A stretch of 64,000 nucleotides of DNA, from positions 1 to 64,000 of the forward strand of contig LADR01000013.1 in assembly GCA_000961655.1 (NCBI GenBank), in the 5' to 3' direction. The notes under the pieces are model-generated. The model ran no database searches, had not been told where the DNA came from, and saw only the letters and a program-made list of their open reading frames with translations. Positions 1 through 8,403 of this stretch are shown here, in pieces. The stretch's first letter is position 1, and each line of letters begins with the position of its first letter. Made by a program: the position numbers and the translations under genes. Origin of the DNA: Desulfatitalea sp. BRH_c12. Lineage in GTDB: Bacteria; Desulfobacterota; Desulfobacteria; Desulfobacterales; Desulfosarcinaceae.

Positions 1-824
1 AATTCTCCCCCGAAGTGCTGACCACGCTCGACCCGGCGTTGGGAAGCCGCATCCGCGCCGAGTTGACGGCCAGAGGCGTTGCGGTGGTCACCGGCAAGGG
101 CGTGGCGCGCATCGAACGCCAGGGACATGAGCTTTCCGCAACAACCGCCACCGGGGAGCGTTGGCCGGCCGACCTGGTACTAGTGGCCGCCGGCGCCCGG
201 CCGGCCACCGCATTTGCGCGAATCGTCGGCATCCCGCTGGGCGAGGGCGGCGCAATCCGAGTGGACCGCACCATGGCCACCTCTGTCCCCGGCATATACG
301 CCGCCGGTGACTGCGTGGAAACCTGGCATCGTCTATTAAAACGCAATGCCTACCTGCCATTGGGCACCACGGCCCACAAGCAGGGGCGCGTGGCCGGGGA
401 GAACATGGTTGGCGGCCGGCGCGAATTTCAAGGCAGCCTGGGCACCCAGTCTGTCAAAGTCTTCGATCAGATCGCCGCTCGTACCGGACTGCGCGACAAA
501 AGTGCCGCCGCGGCCGGTTTCGATCCGTTGACTGTGGCGCTGACCGGCTGGGATCACAAAGTCTATTATCCAGGCGCCGAAGCGATCCACCTGCGGATCA
601 CCGGCGACCGGTCGACCGGGCGCCTGCTCGGGGCCCAAATTGTCGGACACCGCCGTTCCGAGATTAGCAAACGCATCGACATTTTCGCTACGGCTCTCTA
701 TCGGGGATTGCAGGTGGAGGAACTGTGCGATCTGGATCTATCCTACACGCCGCCGCTCTCCAGTCCCTGGGATCCGGTGCAGATGGCTGCCATGCAGTGG
801 TGTGCGCAAGCAAAGTCAAACTAA
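1..824 (+). CDS. FAD-dependent pyridine nucleotide-disulfide oxidoreductase (CoA-disulfide reductase-like), 3' part
   Basis: The reading frame is open from the left edge, so the N-terminal FAD-binding Rossmann domain lies outside the window. What is visible is the end of the NAD-binding domain, the second FAD contact (GIYAAGDCVETWH, the usual T/S-x6-GD element around residue 95 of the visible part) and a complete dimerisation domain of about 120 residues. The run after the GD motif (LPLGTTAHKQGRVAGENM) is typical of the CoA-disulfide reductase / NADH oxidase / NADH-peroxidase group (Cdr, Nox). No C-terminal rhodanese domain follows, unlike the CoADR-RHD type. Likely cytosolic NAD(P)H-dependent disulfide, polysulfide or oxygen reduction; the redox cysteine that would decide this is upstream and not visible. 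The stop at 822-824 is followed by a repeat fragment. Confidence 0.85.
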   Translation, partial: FSPEVLTTLDPALGSRIRAELTARGVAVVTGKGVARIERQGHELSATTATGERWPADLVLVAAGARPATAFARIVGIPLGEGGAIRVDRTMATSVPGIYAAGDCVETWHRLLKRNAYLPLGTTAHKQGRVAGENMVGGRREFQGSLGTQSVKVFDQIAARTGLRDKSAAAAGFDPLTVALTGWDHKVYYPGAEAIHLRITGDRSTGRLLGAQIVGHRRSEISKRIDIFATALYRGLQVEELCDLDLSYTPPLSSPWDPVQMAAMQWCAQAKSN

Positions 825-866
825 ATAGAATCAGGTTTTTAATTTTGATTGCATGGTGATAACCGA

Positions 867-950
867 AATCTGGTTATGCAGTTCGCTTAGAGGATCATTG
901 TCGAAGTGTCCAGTGTAAAGTTTTAAGAGTAAAGGAAGGTATTGTGTCGA
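867..950 (+). repeat. Left-end fragment of MITE-like intergenic repeat family A
   Basis: The stretch starting TGGTTATGCAGTTCGCT and continuing through GTGTAAAGTTTTAAG aligns by eye with the left end of the full copy at 18086 (same GGTTATGCAG start, then GCGAAGTG, GTGTAAAGTTT and GGAGGTATTCTGTCG-like blocks). Only the left arm is present; the internal palindrome and right arm are missing. Confidence 0.6.
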
Positions 951-1029
951 TTTGGATACGCTGAATTCTACGCGTTTTTATGAGCAGCTTATTGCTTCAA
1001 AAGTAACTGAAGTCCTGAAAGTCGCCTTT

Positions 1030-1443
1030 TCAATTGACATTGTCCAGCCGAATCGTTGTTCCTGCTGGAGGGACTTGCGCAAAGGTTGCTGAAAAACGGC
1101 CTTCCCTGTGATTCTTTCGGCCATAAAGACTGCCGGGATAGTAGACGACTTTTTTTGCATCCACAATGTTACCCTCGCCATCGATGAAGGCCACTTCCAC
1201 ATAATCGGGAATATTGAAACCGTGAATCCCTTTCAGTCGGAGGTATCCGGAAACTCTGATTTCCCCATTATCTTCCACGGCCCACACACGCCTGAAGTAC
1301 GTTTTGGGATTGGCAACGGTCTGCTTTCGATACTGTCCGTTGCTTAAAAGATTGCCGGTTACCCCATTCCCGGTGGTCGCGCACCCGGTGAGTGCGACCA
1401 CGCAAAGCAACGCATAAAAGACCGACCCAACATGTTGTTTCAT
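1030..1443 (-). CDS. Small predicted lipoprotein
   Basis: A 137-residue protein starting at the ATG at 1443, chosen because it has a good ribosome site (AGGAGAAAA) and begins a lipoprotein signal peptide: MKQHVGSVFYALLCVVALTGC with lipobox LTGC and Cys at residue 21. The open frame extends upstream to 1656 but overlaps the PII-like gene and has no signal there. The mature part (about 115 residues) is polar and beta-rich by appearance, with no motif I recognise. It lies 37 bp downstream of the PII-like gene on the same strand and could be the last gene of the metal-efflux operon, or independent. Function unknown; probably anchored in the outer or inner membrane facing the periplasm. Confidence 0.7.
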   Translation of the reverse strand: MKQHVGSVFYALLCVVALTGCATTGNGVTGNLLSNGQYRKQTVANPKTYFRRVWAVEDNGEIRVSGYLRLKGIHGFNIPDYVEVAFIDGEGNIVDAKKVVYYPGSLYGRKNHREGRFSATFAQVPPAGTTIRLDNVN

Positions 1444-1480
1444 TTTTTCTCCTTTCGTAAGCCCGCTTGGCCGAAAGTGA

Positions 1481-1828
1481 TTAAACCGCATCTTCGCCGC
1501 GTTCGCCTGTGCTGATGCGAACCGCATTTTCAACATGGCTGACATAGATTTTGCCATCGCTGCGCAGCCCTGTGTGGGCATGCGCAACGATGGTGCTGAT
1601 AATTTCTTCCACAAGTTCGTCGCGGCAAACCACTTCGAGCTTGATGCTGGGCGCATCGAAAAGACGCTCCTCGAATGCCCCTATACGGGCCCCGGCGGTT
1701 TTTCCACGGCCCCGCCCAAATCCCTTGACCTCAACCACGCTCAGGCCGGTAAGGGCAGTGATTTTGCTGAGCGCGAAAACAACCGCATCCACTTTGTGCT
1801 TTTTCAAATACGCTTTGACTTCCTTCAT
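1481..1828 (-). CDS. PII-like (GlnB-family) signalling protein of a metal-efflux operon
   Basis: 115 residues, the right size for a PII protein. Start taken at the ATG at 1828 because GAGGAGGT is well spaced from it; an in-frame GTG at 1834 would overlap that site. PII features seen: VEVKGFGRGRGK at the base of the T-loop, and the C-terminal B-loop/signature TGLRSDGKIYV followed by RISTGERGEDAV. The usual TGxxGDGKIF has Ser in place of Gly, and the T-loop Tyr that is uridylylated in GlnB is not present. The gene follows the RND pump by 27 bp, so it is co-transcribed with a heavy-metal efflux system. Variant PII proteins next to CusA/CzcA pumps are known as a recurrent arrangement; the ligand here is not known. 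It probably acts as a cytosolic trimer sensing a nucleotide or metal and modulating the pump. Confidence 0.85.
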   Translation of the reverse strand: MKEVKAYLKKHKVDAVVFALSKITALTGLSVVEVKGFGRGRGKTAGARIGAFEERLFDAPSIKLEVVCRDELVEEIISTIVAHAHTGLRSDGKIYVSHVENAVRISTGERGEDAV

Positions 1829-1855
1829 GCACACCTCCTCAATGACTGCCGGCTT

Positions 1856-4800
1856 TTATTCATGTTCAACCCGGATGGCAAACCACTTATACAGGGCCGG
1901 TATGACCAGCAGGGTCAAGAGCGTCGAGGTCATTAACCCGCCGACAACCACGGTAGCCAGGGGGCGCTGCACTTCACTGCCGCTGCCGCTTGAATAAAGC
2001 AATGGAATCAGACCCAGGGCTGTGGTCACTGCTGTCATCAAAACAGGCCGCAACCGCATGCAGGCGCCCTGCACCGCGGCTGTGGTCATGCTGACCCCGT
2101 CACGCACCAATTGATTCAAACAGGTGACCAGCACCAGACCGTTTTCCAGGGCGATGCCAAATAGAGCGATAAACCCCACCGAGGAAGGCACGGACAGGTT
2201 CTGGCCGGTGATCCACAGGGCCACTATGCCGCCCACCAAGGCCAGTGGAATGTTGAAAATGATCAGCAATGCATTGGGCAGTGAATTGAAACTGCTGAAC
2301 AGCAGAAGAAAGACCGCCAGCAACGTCACCGGAACGACCAGTGCCAGTCGCTTGTTGGCCTGCTGCTGCAGTTCGAATTGTCCGCCCCAGCGGATAATAT
2401 AGCCTGCTGGCAACTGGACGGCCGTTTCGATACGTTGCTGCGCTTCGGCCACGAACGAGCCGATATCCCGGCCGCGCACATTGCACTGCACGGTAATGAA
2501 GCGCTGGCTGTTTTCGCGGGTGATCTGGCGCGGGCCGACGATCTCCTCGACCAGGGCCAGTTGATCGAGCGGAATTTTCTCGCCGGCTGGCGCGGTAATC
2601 AGAATTTTGCGGATCGTGTCGGCGCTGCCGCGGGATTCGGCACTGAAACGCACCAGTATGTCGAAGCGGCGGATGCCTTCAAAAATCTGGCCGGCGGTTT
2701 CTCCGCCCACCGCGGTTCGGAGGACACTTTGCACATCTTCGATGTTGATGCCATAGCGCGCCGTGGCTTTGCGGTCCACGGTGATCCGCAGTTGTGGCGT
2801 GCCGCTGATCTGGTCTTTTTGAACGTCGGCGGCCCCTGGGGTATCGTGAATCACCGCTTCGATGGCAGTTGCTTTTTCTTTCAATATTTCCATGTCCGGG
2901 CCAAAAAGCTTGATGGCCAATTCCGCTTTGGTGCCGGTCAACAATTCATCCACGGCCGCGGCAATCGGCTGGGTAAAGTTGAACTGGGCGGAAGGGAAGT
3001 CTTCAAACGCTTCGCTCATCAGAGCGTACAGATCCTCCGGCCGGCTGGCCCTGCGCCATTGCGCCTGTGGCGTGAGTGCCACAAATGCTTCGGCACTGTT
3101 TACCGGGTCGGCATGCGCGCCCACTTCACCACGTCCGACGCGGGTCACGACGCGCTCGACCTCGGGAAACTGCCGCATGAGACGCCGCTCGAAACGAAGC
3201 ATTGTGTCGCGTGCATCTTCCAGGGAAATGCTCGGGGCCATGGTAGCGCGTACGAGCAGATCGCCCTCGTTCAGAGTCGGTACGAATTCGGAACCCAAGC
3301 GTGTAAAAAGGAGCACACCGACCAACAGCATTGCCCCGGATATCCCCACTGCCAGGAGTGGCTTTTCGACAAAACGCGTGACCAGCGGCCGATAGGGCAC
3401 CAACAGCCATCGCGCTACGATCGGTTCTTTGCTTTTTGCTGGGTTTTTAGGACGGCGCATCAACCAGGCGGCCGCGACAGGGGCCAGAAACACGGCATAG
3501 ATCAACGACCCCAGCATGGCCAGCGACACTGTGTAGGCCAGGGGCCGGAACGTTTTGCCTTCTACACCCTGAAGCGTGAACAGGGGCAGAAAAACAATAA
3601 TGATGATGGTGATGGCGAACACGATCGGACGCCCCACTTCGGCACAGGCGCGTGCGATCACATGGGCCCGCGAGGCCACGGGATCGGCCTTGCGCAAGGC
3701 ACTGTCCACATTTTCGACAATGACAATGGTGGCATCGACCATCATCCCAATGGCAATCGCCAATCCGCCAAGGGACATGAGATTGGCCGAAATGCCGAGC
3801 ACCTTCATGACAATAAAAGCGAACAGAATGGAAAATGGAATCGATAAGGCCACAACCGCCGATGGCCGCAGGCCCCCCATGAACACCATCAAGACGATGG
3901 CCACCAACACGATGCCTTGAACCAAGGCATGGGTGACGGTTTGAATGCATTTGGCGACCAGTTTGGCCTGATCGTAGTAGGCCACGACCGTGACGCCTGG
4001 CGGCAAGGTCTGATTGACCTCCTGCAGGCGGGTTTTGAGATCGCTGATCACGGTCGAGGTGTTCGTGCCGATCAGTTTGAGAATCATGCCCACCACCACC
4101 TCGCCCTTGCCGTTCATGGTGGCCAGTCCCCGGCGCACTTCACCGCCGATAACGACATCGGCCACCTGATCCAGGTGCACCGGCGTGCCATCGCGCACCT
4201 TAAGGACCACGCCTTTGAGATCGCTGATCTCTTGCACCAGGCCGATCGAGCGCACGATATACTCTTCCGAATTCTGAACGATGAACTGGGCACCCACATT
4301 GGCGTTGTTGGCCCGCACCTTTTCGAGCACCTCGCCGATGGTCAGGTCGTAGCGCAGCAGATCGGCGGGGCGCACACGGACATGGAATTGTTTGACCTGG
4401 CCGCCCAGGGAGAGCACTTCCGTCACGCCCGGCACGGTCTGCAGATTGAATTTGATCAGCCAGTCCTGTATTTCGCGCATCTCTTCAGGGGTGCGCCGGC
4501 CCGTTTCATCTTCCAGAACGTAAAACAGAATTTGGCCCAGACCGGTGGCGATGGGCCCCATTTCCGGATCGCCAAACCCTTCCGGGATTTCCTCGCGGGC
4601 CATTTGCAGCCGTTCGTTGACCAATTGCCGGGCAAAATAGATGTCGATGCCATCCTCGAAATAGATATTGATAACCGACAAGCCGAAATTGGATACTGAA
4701 CGGACCTCTTTGAGGTGCGGCAGGCCGTTCATGGCAACTTCCACGGGATACGTTACAAACTTTTCGACCTCTTCCGGGGCCAATCCTTCGGTTTCCGTGA

Positions 4801-4945
4801 AGACCTGCACCAGCGCGGGTGTCACATCCGGGGTCGCATCCACGGGCAGGTCGCGGTAACTGAAAATACCTGCTCCCAGAGTAAGGATCGCCAGAATAAG
4901 GATCAATAGCCGGTTGCGCAGGAGAAACAGAATAAATGCTTGCAT
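1856..4945 (-). CDS. Heavy-metal efflux RND pump, CusA/CzcA family
   Basis: 1029 residues, the expected length for the inner-membrane pump of a tripartite heavy-metal efflux system (HME-RND). The protein opens with one membrane helix (FILFLLRNRLLILILAILTL) followed by the family motif DLPVDATPDVTP and YPVEVAMNGLP. The transmembrane-4 proton-relay stretch reads GGLAIAIGMMVDATIVIVEN, with Asp and Glu as in CusA (VDA...EN), which favours the Cu/Ag-type over the CzcA Zn/Co/Cd-type motif; substrate cannot be fixed from this alone. Two porter-domain halves and a second set of six helices end in LLTLLVIPALYKWF. Ribosome site AAGGAGG precedes the ATG. It is 15 bp downstream of the membrane-fusion protein gene and upstream of a PII-like gene. 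Exports metal from cytosol or periplasm through the OMF. Confidence 0.93.
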   Translation of the reverse strand: MQAFILFLLRNRLLILILAILTLGAGIFSYRDLPVDATPDVTPALVQVFTETEGLAPEEVEKFVTYPVEVAMNGLPHLKEVRSVSNFGLSVINIYFEDGIDIYFARQLVNERLQMAREEIPEGFGDPEMGPIATGLGQILFYVLEDETGRRTPEEMREIQDWLIKFNLQTVPGVTEVLSLGGQVKQFHVRVRPADLLRYDLTIGEVLEKVRANNANVGAQFIVQNSEEYIVRSIGLVQEISDLKGVVLKVRDGTPVHLDQVADVVIGGEVRRGLATMNGKGEVVVGMILKLIGTNTSTVISDLKTRLQEVNQTLPPGVTVVAYYDQAKLVAKCIQTVTHALVQGIVLVAIVLMVFMGGLRPSAVVALSIPFSILFAFIVMKVLGISANLMSLGGLAIAIGMMVDATIVIVENVDSALRKADPVASRAHVIARACAEVGRPIVFAITIIIIVFLPLFTLQGVEGKTFRPLAYTVSLAMLGSLIYAVFLAPVAAAWLMRRPKNPAKSKEPIVARWLLVPYRPLVTRFVEKPLLAVGISGAMLLVGVLLFTRLGSEFVPTLNEGDLLVRATMAPSISLEDARDTMLRFERRLMRQFPEVERVVTRVGRGEVGAHADPVNSAEAFVALTPQAQWRRASRPEDLYALMSEAFEDFPSAQFNFTQPIAAAVDELLTGTKAELAIKLFGPDMEILKEKATAIEAVIHDTPGAADVQKDQISGTPQLRITVDRKATARYGINIEDVQSVLRTAVGGETAGQIFEGIRRFDILVRFSAESRGSADTIRKILITAPAGEKIPLDQLALVEEIVGPRQITRENSQRFITVQCNVRGRDIGSFVAEAQQRIETAVQLPAGYIIRWGGQFELQQQANKRLALVVPVTLLAVFLLLFSSFNSLPNALLIIFNIPLALVGGIVALWITGQNLSVPSSVGFIALFGIALENGLVLVTCLNQLVRDGVSMTTAAVQGACMRLRPVLMTAVTTALGLIPLLYSSGSGSEVQRPLATVVVGGLMTSTLLTLLVIPALYKWFAIRVEHE

Positions 4946-4960
4946 CGCTTGCGTTCCTCC

Positions 4961-6244
4961 TTAGTGGTTGTGGCCGTCGCCGAAAGAATTTTTCGATAAT
5001 TGCGCCTTGAGCGTGAAGGCACCTTTGCTGACATAGGTCTGTCCCAGCGCAATGCCTGTGAGAATTTCTACGTGTTCGGCATCGGAACGCCCCAGAGTCA
5101 CGGTCTCGGGTTCGAACCCTTCCGCCTTACGGACAAATACCACCTGACGATCATCGATGGTTTGCAGGGCGCTGCGGGGTATCAGCAAAGGCACCTCATG
5201 ATTGCCGGTGGCAATGCGGGCTGTGACGAAGGTCCCGGGTCGCCAGCGGCCATCCCGGTTGTCGAGCACCACACGGGCTGGTGCTGTGCGTGTCGTCTCG
5301 CCGATGATGGGCCCCACATAAGCGATGGTGCCTTGTCCCGTGGTCAACTGGTGGCCGGCATCGACGGTCACGGATTGCCCTTTGGCGACGATCGGCAAAT
5401 CCTTTGAGTATACCTGAATATCCACCCAGACGCTGCTCAGATCGGCCACCATGAAGACTTGCGCATCGTCTTTAACGGTCTCGCCCAATGTGAGATGCCT
5501 TTGAATGATGGTGCCGCCAAATGGCGCGGTTAATAGATAACGCGTCAGGGTATCCTGTTCGGTGGCCTGTTTGGCCAATGCTTTTTCAGAAAAGCCCAGG
5601 GCACGCAGCGTTTCCCGGGCGGATTGCAGCGCGATTCGCGCCTCGGACAGTGCTTGGCGGGCGGACAAAAAATCCTGCTCGGCGCTGATTTTCTTCTGCC
5701 ACAGCGCTTTTTCGCGCTCGAAGAATTCCCTGGCCAGGCTGTGGCGTTCACGGGCGGAAAGATAGGCCACCTTGAGCTCGGCCAGTTCGCGGCTTTCAAT
5801 CTCTGCCAGGATTTCGCCAGCCACCACGGGGTCGCCCAGTTTTTTATGGACCTTGCGCACAGTGCCGGCGACACGCGGCACAATGTGGGCCAATTGGTCG
5901 TCATTGATCACGATTTCACCAGGCAGGTCGACAAAGGTGGCTATTTGGCCGGGTTTTGCTTCAGCAAGCGTGATATCGAACTCGATAAGCTGCGCATCGC
6001 TCAGGTGGACGACAACGTGTTCATCCGCGTGCGCGTCCTCGTCTTCGTCCTCGTCTTCGTCCTCGTCATGGGCCGTCTCGTGCGCTTCCGGGGCGTCTGG
6101 TTCGTCATGGCCGTGGTCATCATGTTCCCCCTGGGGTGCCTTCTGGGCGCGCGCATCATTTCCGGAGCCATTACATCCAATGAACAAGAGCAAAGTCATG
6201 CAGGCCAGGATAAGTACTCCTGAATATAGTTTGATCGGTTTCAT
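4961..6244 (-). CDS. RND efflux membrane-fusion protein (CusB/CzcB, HlyD family) with acidic-His N-terminal region
   Basis: 427 residues from the ATG at 6244, preceded by AGAGGA; the open frame continues upstream into the OMF gene but the signal peptide starts here. Residues 1-23 are a lipoprotein-type signal ending FIGC. Residues about 30-75 are extremely rich in His, Asp and Glu, including an eleven-residue alternating DE tract encoded by a GTCCTC/GTCTTC tandem repeat at 6040-6067 (plus strand). Then follow the barrel-sandwich and hairpin elements (GTVRKVHKKLGDPVVAGEIL, a long coiled-coil AREFFEREKALWQKK region) and beta-barrel domain (SVWVDIQVYSKDL). Known role of the family: periplasmic adaptor joining RND pump and outer-membrane channel, with metal chaperoning. 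The His/acidic tail is a plausible metal-binding element (inference). Confidence 0.92.
   Translation of the reverse strand: MKPIKLYSGVLILACMTLLLFIGCNGSGNDARAQKAPQGEHDDHGHDEPDAPEAHETAHDEDEDEDEDEDAHADEHVVVHLSDAQLIEFDITLAEAKPGQIATFVDLPGEIVINDDQLAHIVPRVAGTVRKVHKKLGDPVVAGEILAEIESRELAELKVAYLSARERHSLAREFFEREKALWQKKISAEQDFLSARQALSEARIALQSARETLRALGFSEKALAKQATEQDTLTRYLLTAPFGGTIIQRHLTLGETVKDDAQVFMVADLSSVWVDIQVYSKDLPIVAKGQSVTVDAGHQLTTGQGTIAYVGPIIGETTRTAPARVVLDNRDGRWRPGTFVTARIATGNHEVPLLIPRSALQTIDDRQVVFVRKAEGFEPETVTLGRSDAEHVEILTGIALGQTYVSKGAFTLKAQLSKNSFGDGHNH
6040..6067 (+). repeat. Coding microsatellite (Asp-Glu repeat) in the membrane-fusion protein
   Basis: Tandem six-base units alternating GTCCTC and GTCTTC on the plus strand, read on the minus strand as alternating GAC/GAA-GAG codons giving a run of Asp-Glu pairs. 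Such a tract can change length by slippage without breaking frame, because each unit is two codons. Confidence 0.75.
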
Positions 6245-6257
6245 ATATCGATATCCT

Positions 6258-7634
6258 CTATCGTGTGTTCGTATTAGGCTTGGTTTCGATGGCGCTTTTT
6301 GGCGACTGGCGGCCGGTCCATCGCGTAACGTCGATGAGGGCTGCCTGGTAGGCGCTGAGGGCATCGATGTGGGCACGGGTCAGTTCGGTAAGCGTTTTTT
6401 GGGCATCGAGCAATTCCAGAAAACCGAATTTACCCTGTTTATACCCCTCTTGCGTGGCTTCGAAAGCCTCGCGCGCGCCGGGCAATGCATCCTCGAAAAG
6501 CGCTTGCGCTTCTTCGCGGGCGGCCAACATGTGTTGGTAAGCTTGGTTCAGGCGCGCTAATATGTCTGTTTTGGCAGCTTGCAGATCGGCTTTGGCAGCA
6601 TCCAATTGATGGCGGGACTGGCTGATGGCGCCCTGGTTGCGGTCGAACAGTGCAAGGGGTACCGAAAAACCAGCCACTAGGGCATTGTCGTTGGTTCCCT
6701 CAAAACGCCTGACGCCGGCGCTGACCGTGATGTCCGGAATGCGCGCAGCCAGAGAAAGCTTCACGGCAGCCTCCTGGTGGGCCACCTCAGCGGCACGTTT
6801 GGCGATGCCGGGATGTTTAAGGGCCAAGTCGGTCAGATCCTGGAGCTCGAGCGGCATGGGGTCGGTTGCGGACAGTTCACCTGCTGTGGATTCAAAAAAA
6901 GGCGTCTGACTGCCCCAAAAAGCGGCCAGCGTCATTCGACTGGTTTCAAGGGCCCGTTGGGCGTTTTTCAATGCAATGCGGTTCGTCGACAGCGCGGTTC
7001 GCGCACGGATCTCCTCCAGACGGGAAACTTTACCAGCTTCGACGCGCGCCTGGACCGCTGTAAAGATCTGTTCGGCCAGTCGCAGTTGGTCGCCAGCCAC
7101 CACCAAATGCTGCTGGTCCGCCAAAACCGTGTTGAAAACTGTTTTGACATCGGCGATCAACGCCTCTTTTTTTTCAACGTATTCCCAAGCCGCGACATCG
7201 GCGGCAAGTGCCGCCTGGTTTCGGCGCTTGCCCCGTTTGCCACCCAATTCGATGGATTGACTCAGCGCGACGGTGGTTTCCGAAGTATCAAAACCGCTGG
7301 TTTCATGGCGCCCACCGAAATTTTCGACCTCTACATCCAATGCGGGATTGGGCAGCAAACCGGCCTGCAAGGCCGCCGCCCGCTCGGCCTGGACTTGCAA
7401 GGCAAGCGCATTCAGCGTCTGATTGTGTTCAAGAGTAAGTGCGATGGCCTGTTCGAGCGTCAGCGTACCGGCGACATCGACAGTTGCCGTGTCACGCGTT
7501 ATGGGGTTCGGCGGCTGCATCATGGCCGGGGTGGGTGGGGCATCCGCACCTGCGGTATTGACCCATTGCAGCGGCAGACCGCCGAGTGTAAATGACACGA
7601 TGGCGATCAGTGCCCGCAAGTTGCGTTGCAGCAT
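6258..7634 (-). CDS. Outer-membrane efflux protein (TolC/CzcC/CusC family)
   Basis: 458 residues from the ATG at 7634, which has AGGAGA in front and begins a signal peptide (LIAIVSFTLGGLPLQWVNTAGADA). The frame is open further upstream but without signal or site. Typical OMF features: TLEQAIALTLEHNQTL near the start of the mature protein, LLPNPALDVEVENFGG, two repeats with long coiled helices rich in Ala/Gln/Glu, PLALFDRNQGAISQSRHQLD (typical of CzcC-like proteins) and EGYKQGKFGFLELLDAQKTL near the end. It forms the trimeric outer-membrane duct of the efflux complex with the adaptor (13 bp downstream) and pump genes. Substrate by family context: divalent or monovalent heavy metal. Confidence 0.92.
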   Translation of the reverse strand: MLQRNLRALIAIVSFTLGGLPLQWVNTAGADAPPTPAMMQPPNPITRDTATVDVAGTLTLEQAIALTLEHNQTLNALALQVQAERAAALQAGLLPNPALDVEVENFGGRHETSGFDTSETTVALSQSIELGGKRGKRRNQAALAADVAAWEYVEKKEALIADVKTVFNTVLADQQHLVVAGDQLRLAEQIFTAVQARVEAGKVSRLEEIRARTALSTNRIALKNAQRALETSRMTLAAFWGSQTPFFESTAGELSATDPMPLELQDLTDLALKHPGIAKRAAEVAHQEAAVKLSLAARIPDITVSAGVRRFEGTNDNALVAGFSVPLALFDRNQGAISQSRHQLDAAKADLQAAKTDILARLNQAYQHMLAAREEAQALFEDALPGAREAFEATQEGYKQGKFGFLELLDAQKTLTELTRAHIDALSAYQAALIDVTRWTGRQSPKSAIETKPNTNTR

Positions 7635-7740
7635 AATCGGATCTCCTGAAATGACTCTCATTACATGCAAAGAGGATAGATGGATGCGATTTGTTTTCAG
7701 TGCGATGGCTGAAAAGAATAAAAATCGAATGGGGCGGGTT

Positions 7741-8211
7741 TCAATTTTGCAGAATGACAGTGCGCAGTGCGGCGAGTGACGCGTCTGGAAGCAATGCCGC
7801 CGCGGCAAACCCGTCTGAAAAAAGACGTTGCCTGGAATCGTCATTCGATAGGCAAGGCATTGCATGCAGGGATAGGTAACTAACCAAGCCCGGATCGTGA
7901 GCGATACGCTCATTTTCCTGAATGGCGGCGGGTTGACTCAAAAAGGGGAGGTGAACAGCGGGCCCGGAATGAATATCACAGGACGGCATCGGGTCGGTTG
8001 CTTGTGTATTATGGTGATCGTCACAGCCATGAGAGATGTTCAGGATCGTTTTTTCAGCAATGAGATGGTTCGCACCGGAGCTGTCGGCATGCAGGCACCA
8101 CGCCAGACTGTGTGGTCCCATAGCGGTGGCCATAAGGCTTATCGATAAAAAAAACAAAGCAGCTTTTTTAAGTACGGTTTGCATACTGCCAGTAAGCGAA
8201 CTTTTGCGCAT
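7741..8211 (-). CDS. Small secreted His/Cys-containing protein, first gene of metal-efflux operon
   Basis: The start is placed at the ATG at 8211 (156 residues), which has GAGG in front and lies about 20 bp after the transcription start expected from the promoter at 8238-8266; the longest open frame (8238) would start upstream of that point. ATG 8184 is an alternative. A signal peptide is clear (ALFFLSISLMATAMGPHSLA). The mature protein carries several His and Cys (CLHADSSGANH, SHGCDDHHNT, SCDIHSGP) followed by a C-terminal part with no motif I know. Comparable short secreted proteins precede many Cus/Czc operons and may bind metal; that is inference. It is 106 bp upstream of the OMF gene. 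Confidence 0.65.
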   Translation of the reverse strand: MRKSSLTGSMQTVLKKAALFFLSISLMATAMGPHSLAWCLHADSSGANHLIAEKTILNISHGCDDHHNTQATDPMPSCDIHSGPAVHLPFLSQPAAIQENERIAHDPGLVSYLSLHAMPCLSNDDSRQRLFSDGFAAAALLPDASLAALRTVILQN

Positions 8212-8237
8212 GGTCCTCAATCTCATTTCTGCCGGCA

Positions 8238-8266
8238 AAAATAGCGGGGCGCGATCATCTTGTCAA
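8238..8266 (-). promoter_or_regulatory. Sigma-70 promoter of the metal-efflux operon
   Basis: Read on the minus strand: a perfect -35 box TTGACA (8261-8266), a 17-base spacer, and a -10 box TATTTT (8238-8243). Spacing and position fit transcription starting near 8231, just ahead of the first gene of the efflux operon. Confidence 0.65.
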
Positions 8267-8272
8267 CATGAT
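8254..8272. promoter_or_regulatory. Palindrome overlapping the -35 box, candidate operator
   Basis: ATCAT-N9-ATGAT, with the TTGACA box inside. An imperfect dyad placed on the -35 element is where a metal-responsive regulator could act; no regulator gene is adjacent, so which protein binds is unknown. Confidence 0.3.
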
Positions 8273-8403
8273 ACACAATTTCGATGGGCTATCTGCTTGT
8301 CAGCTACCAGGCAGGCTTACATGTGCATGCACCCCACCAATGTGTGGCAGGTCAATGCGGGTGGATTTTACCGGATGGGCGCATCCACGTCATGAGGATG
8401 TCT

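Noticed and set aside
2378-3847. 489-codon plus-strand ORF opposite the RND pump gene
   Set aside because: Antisense shadow of a GC-rich gene: composition rich in His, Gly and Gln, no start signal, no motif.
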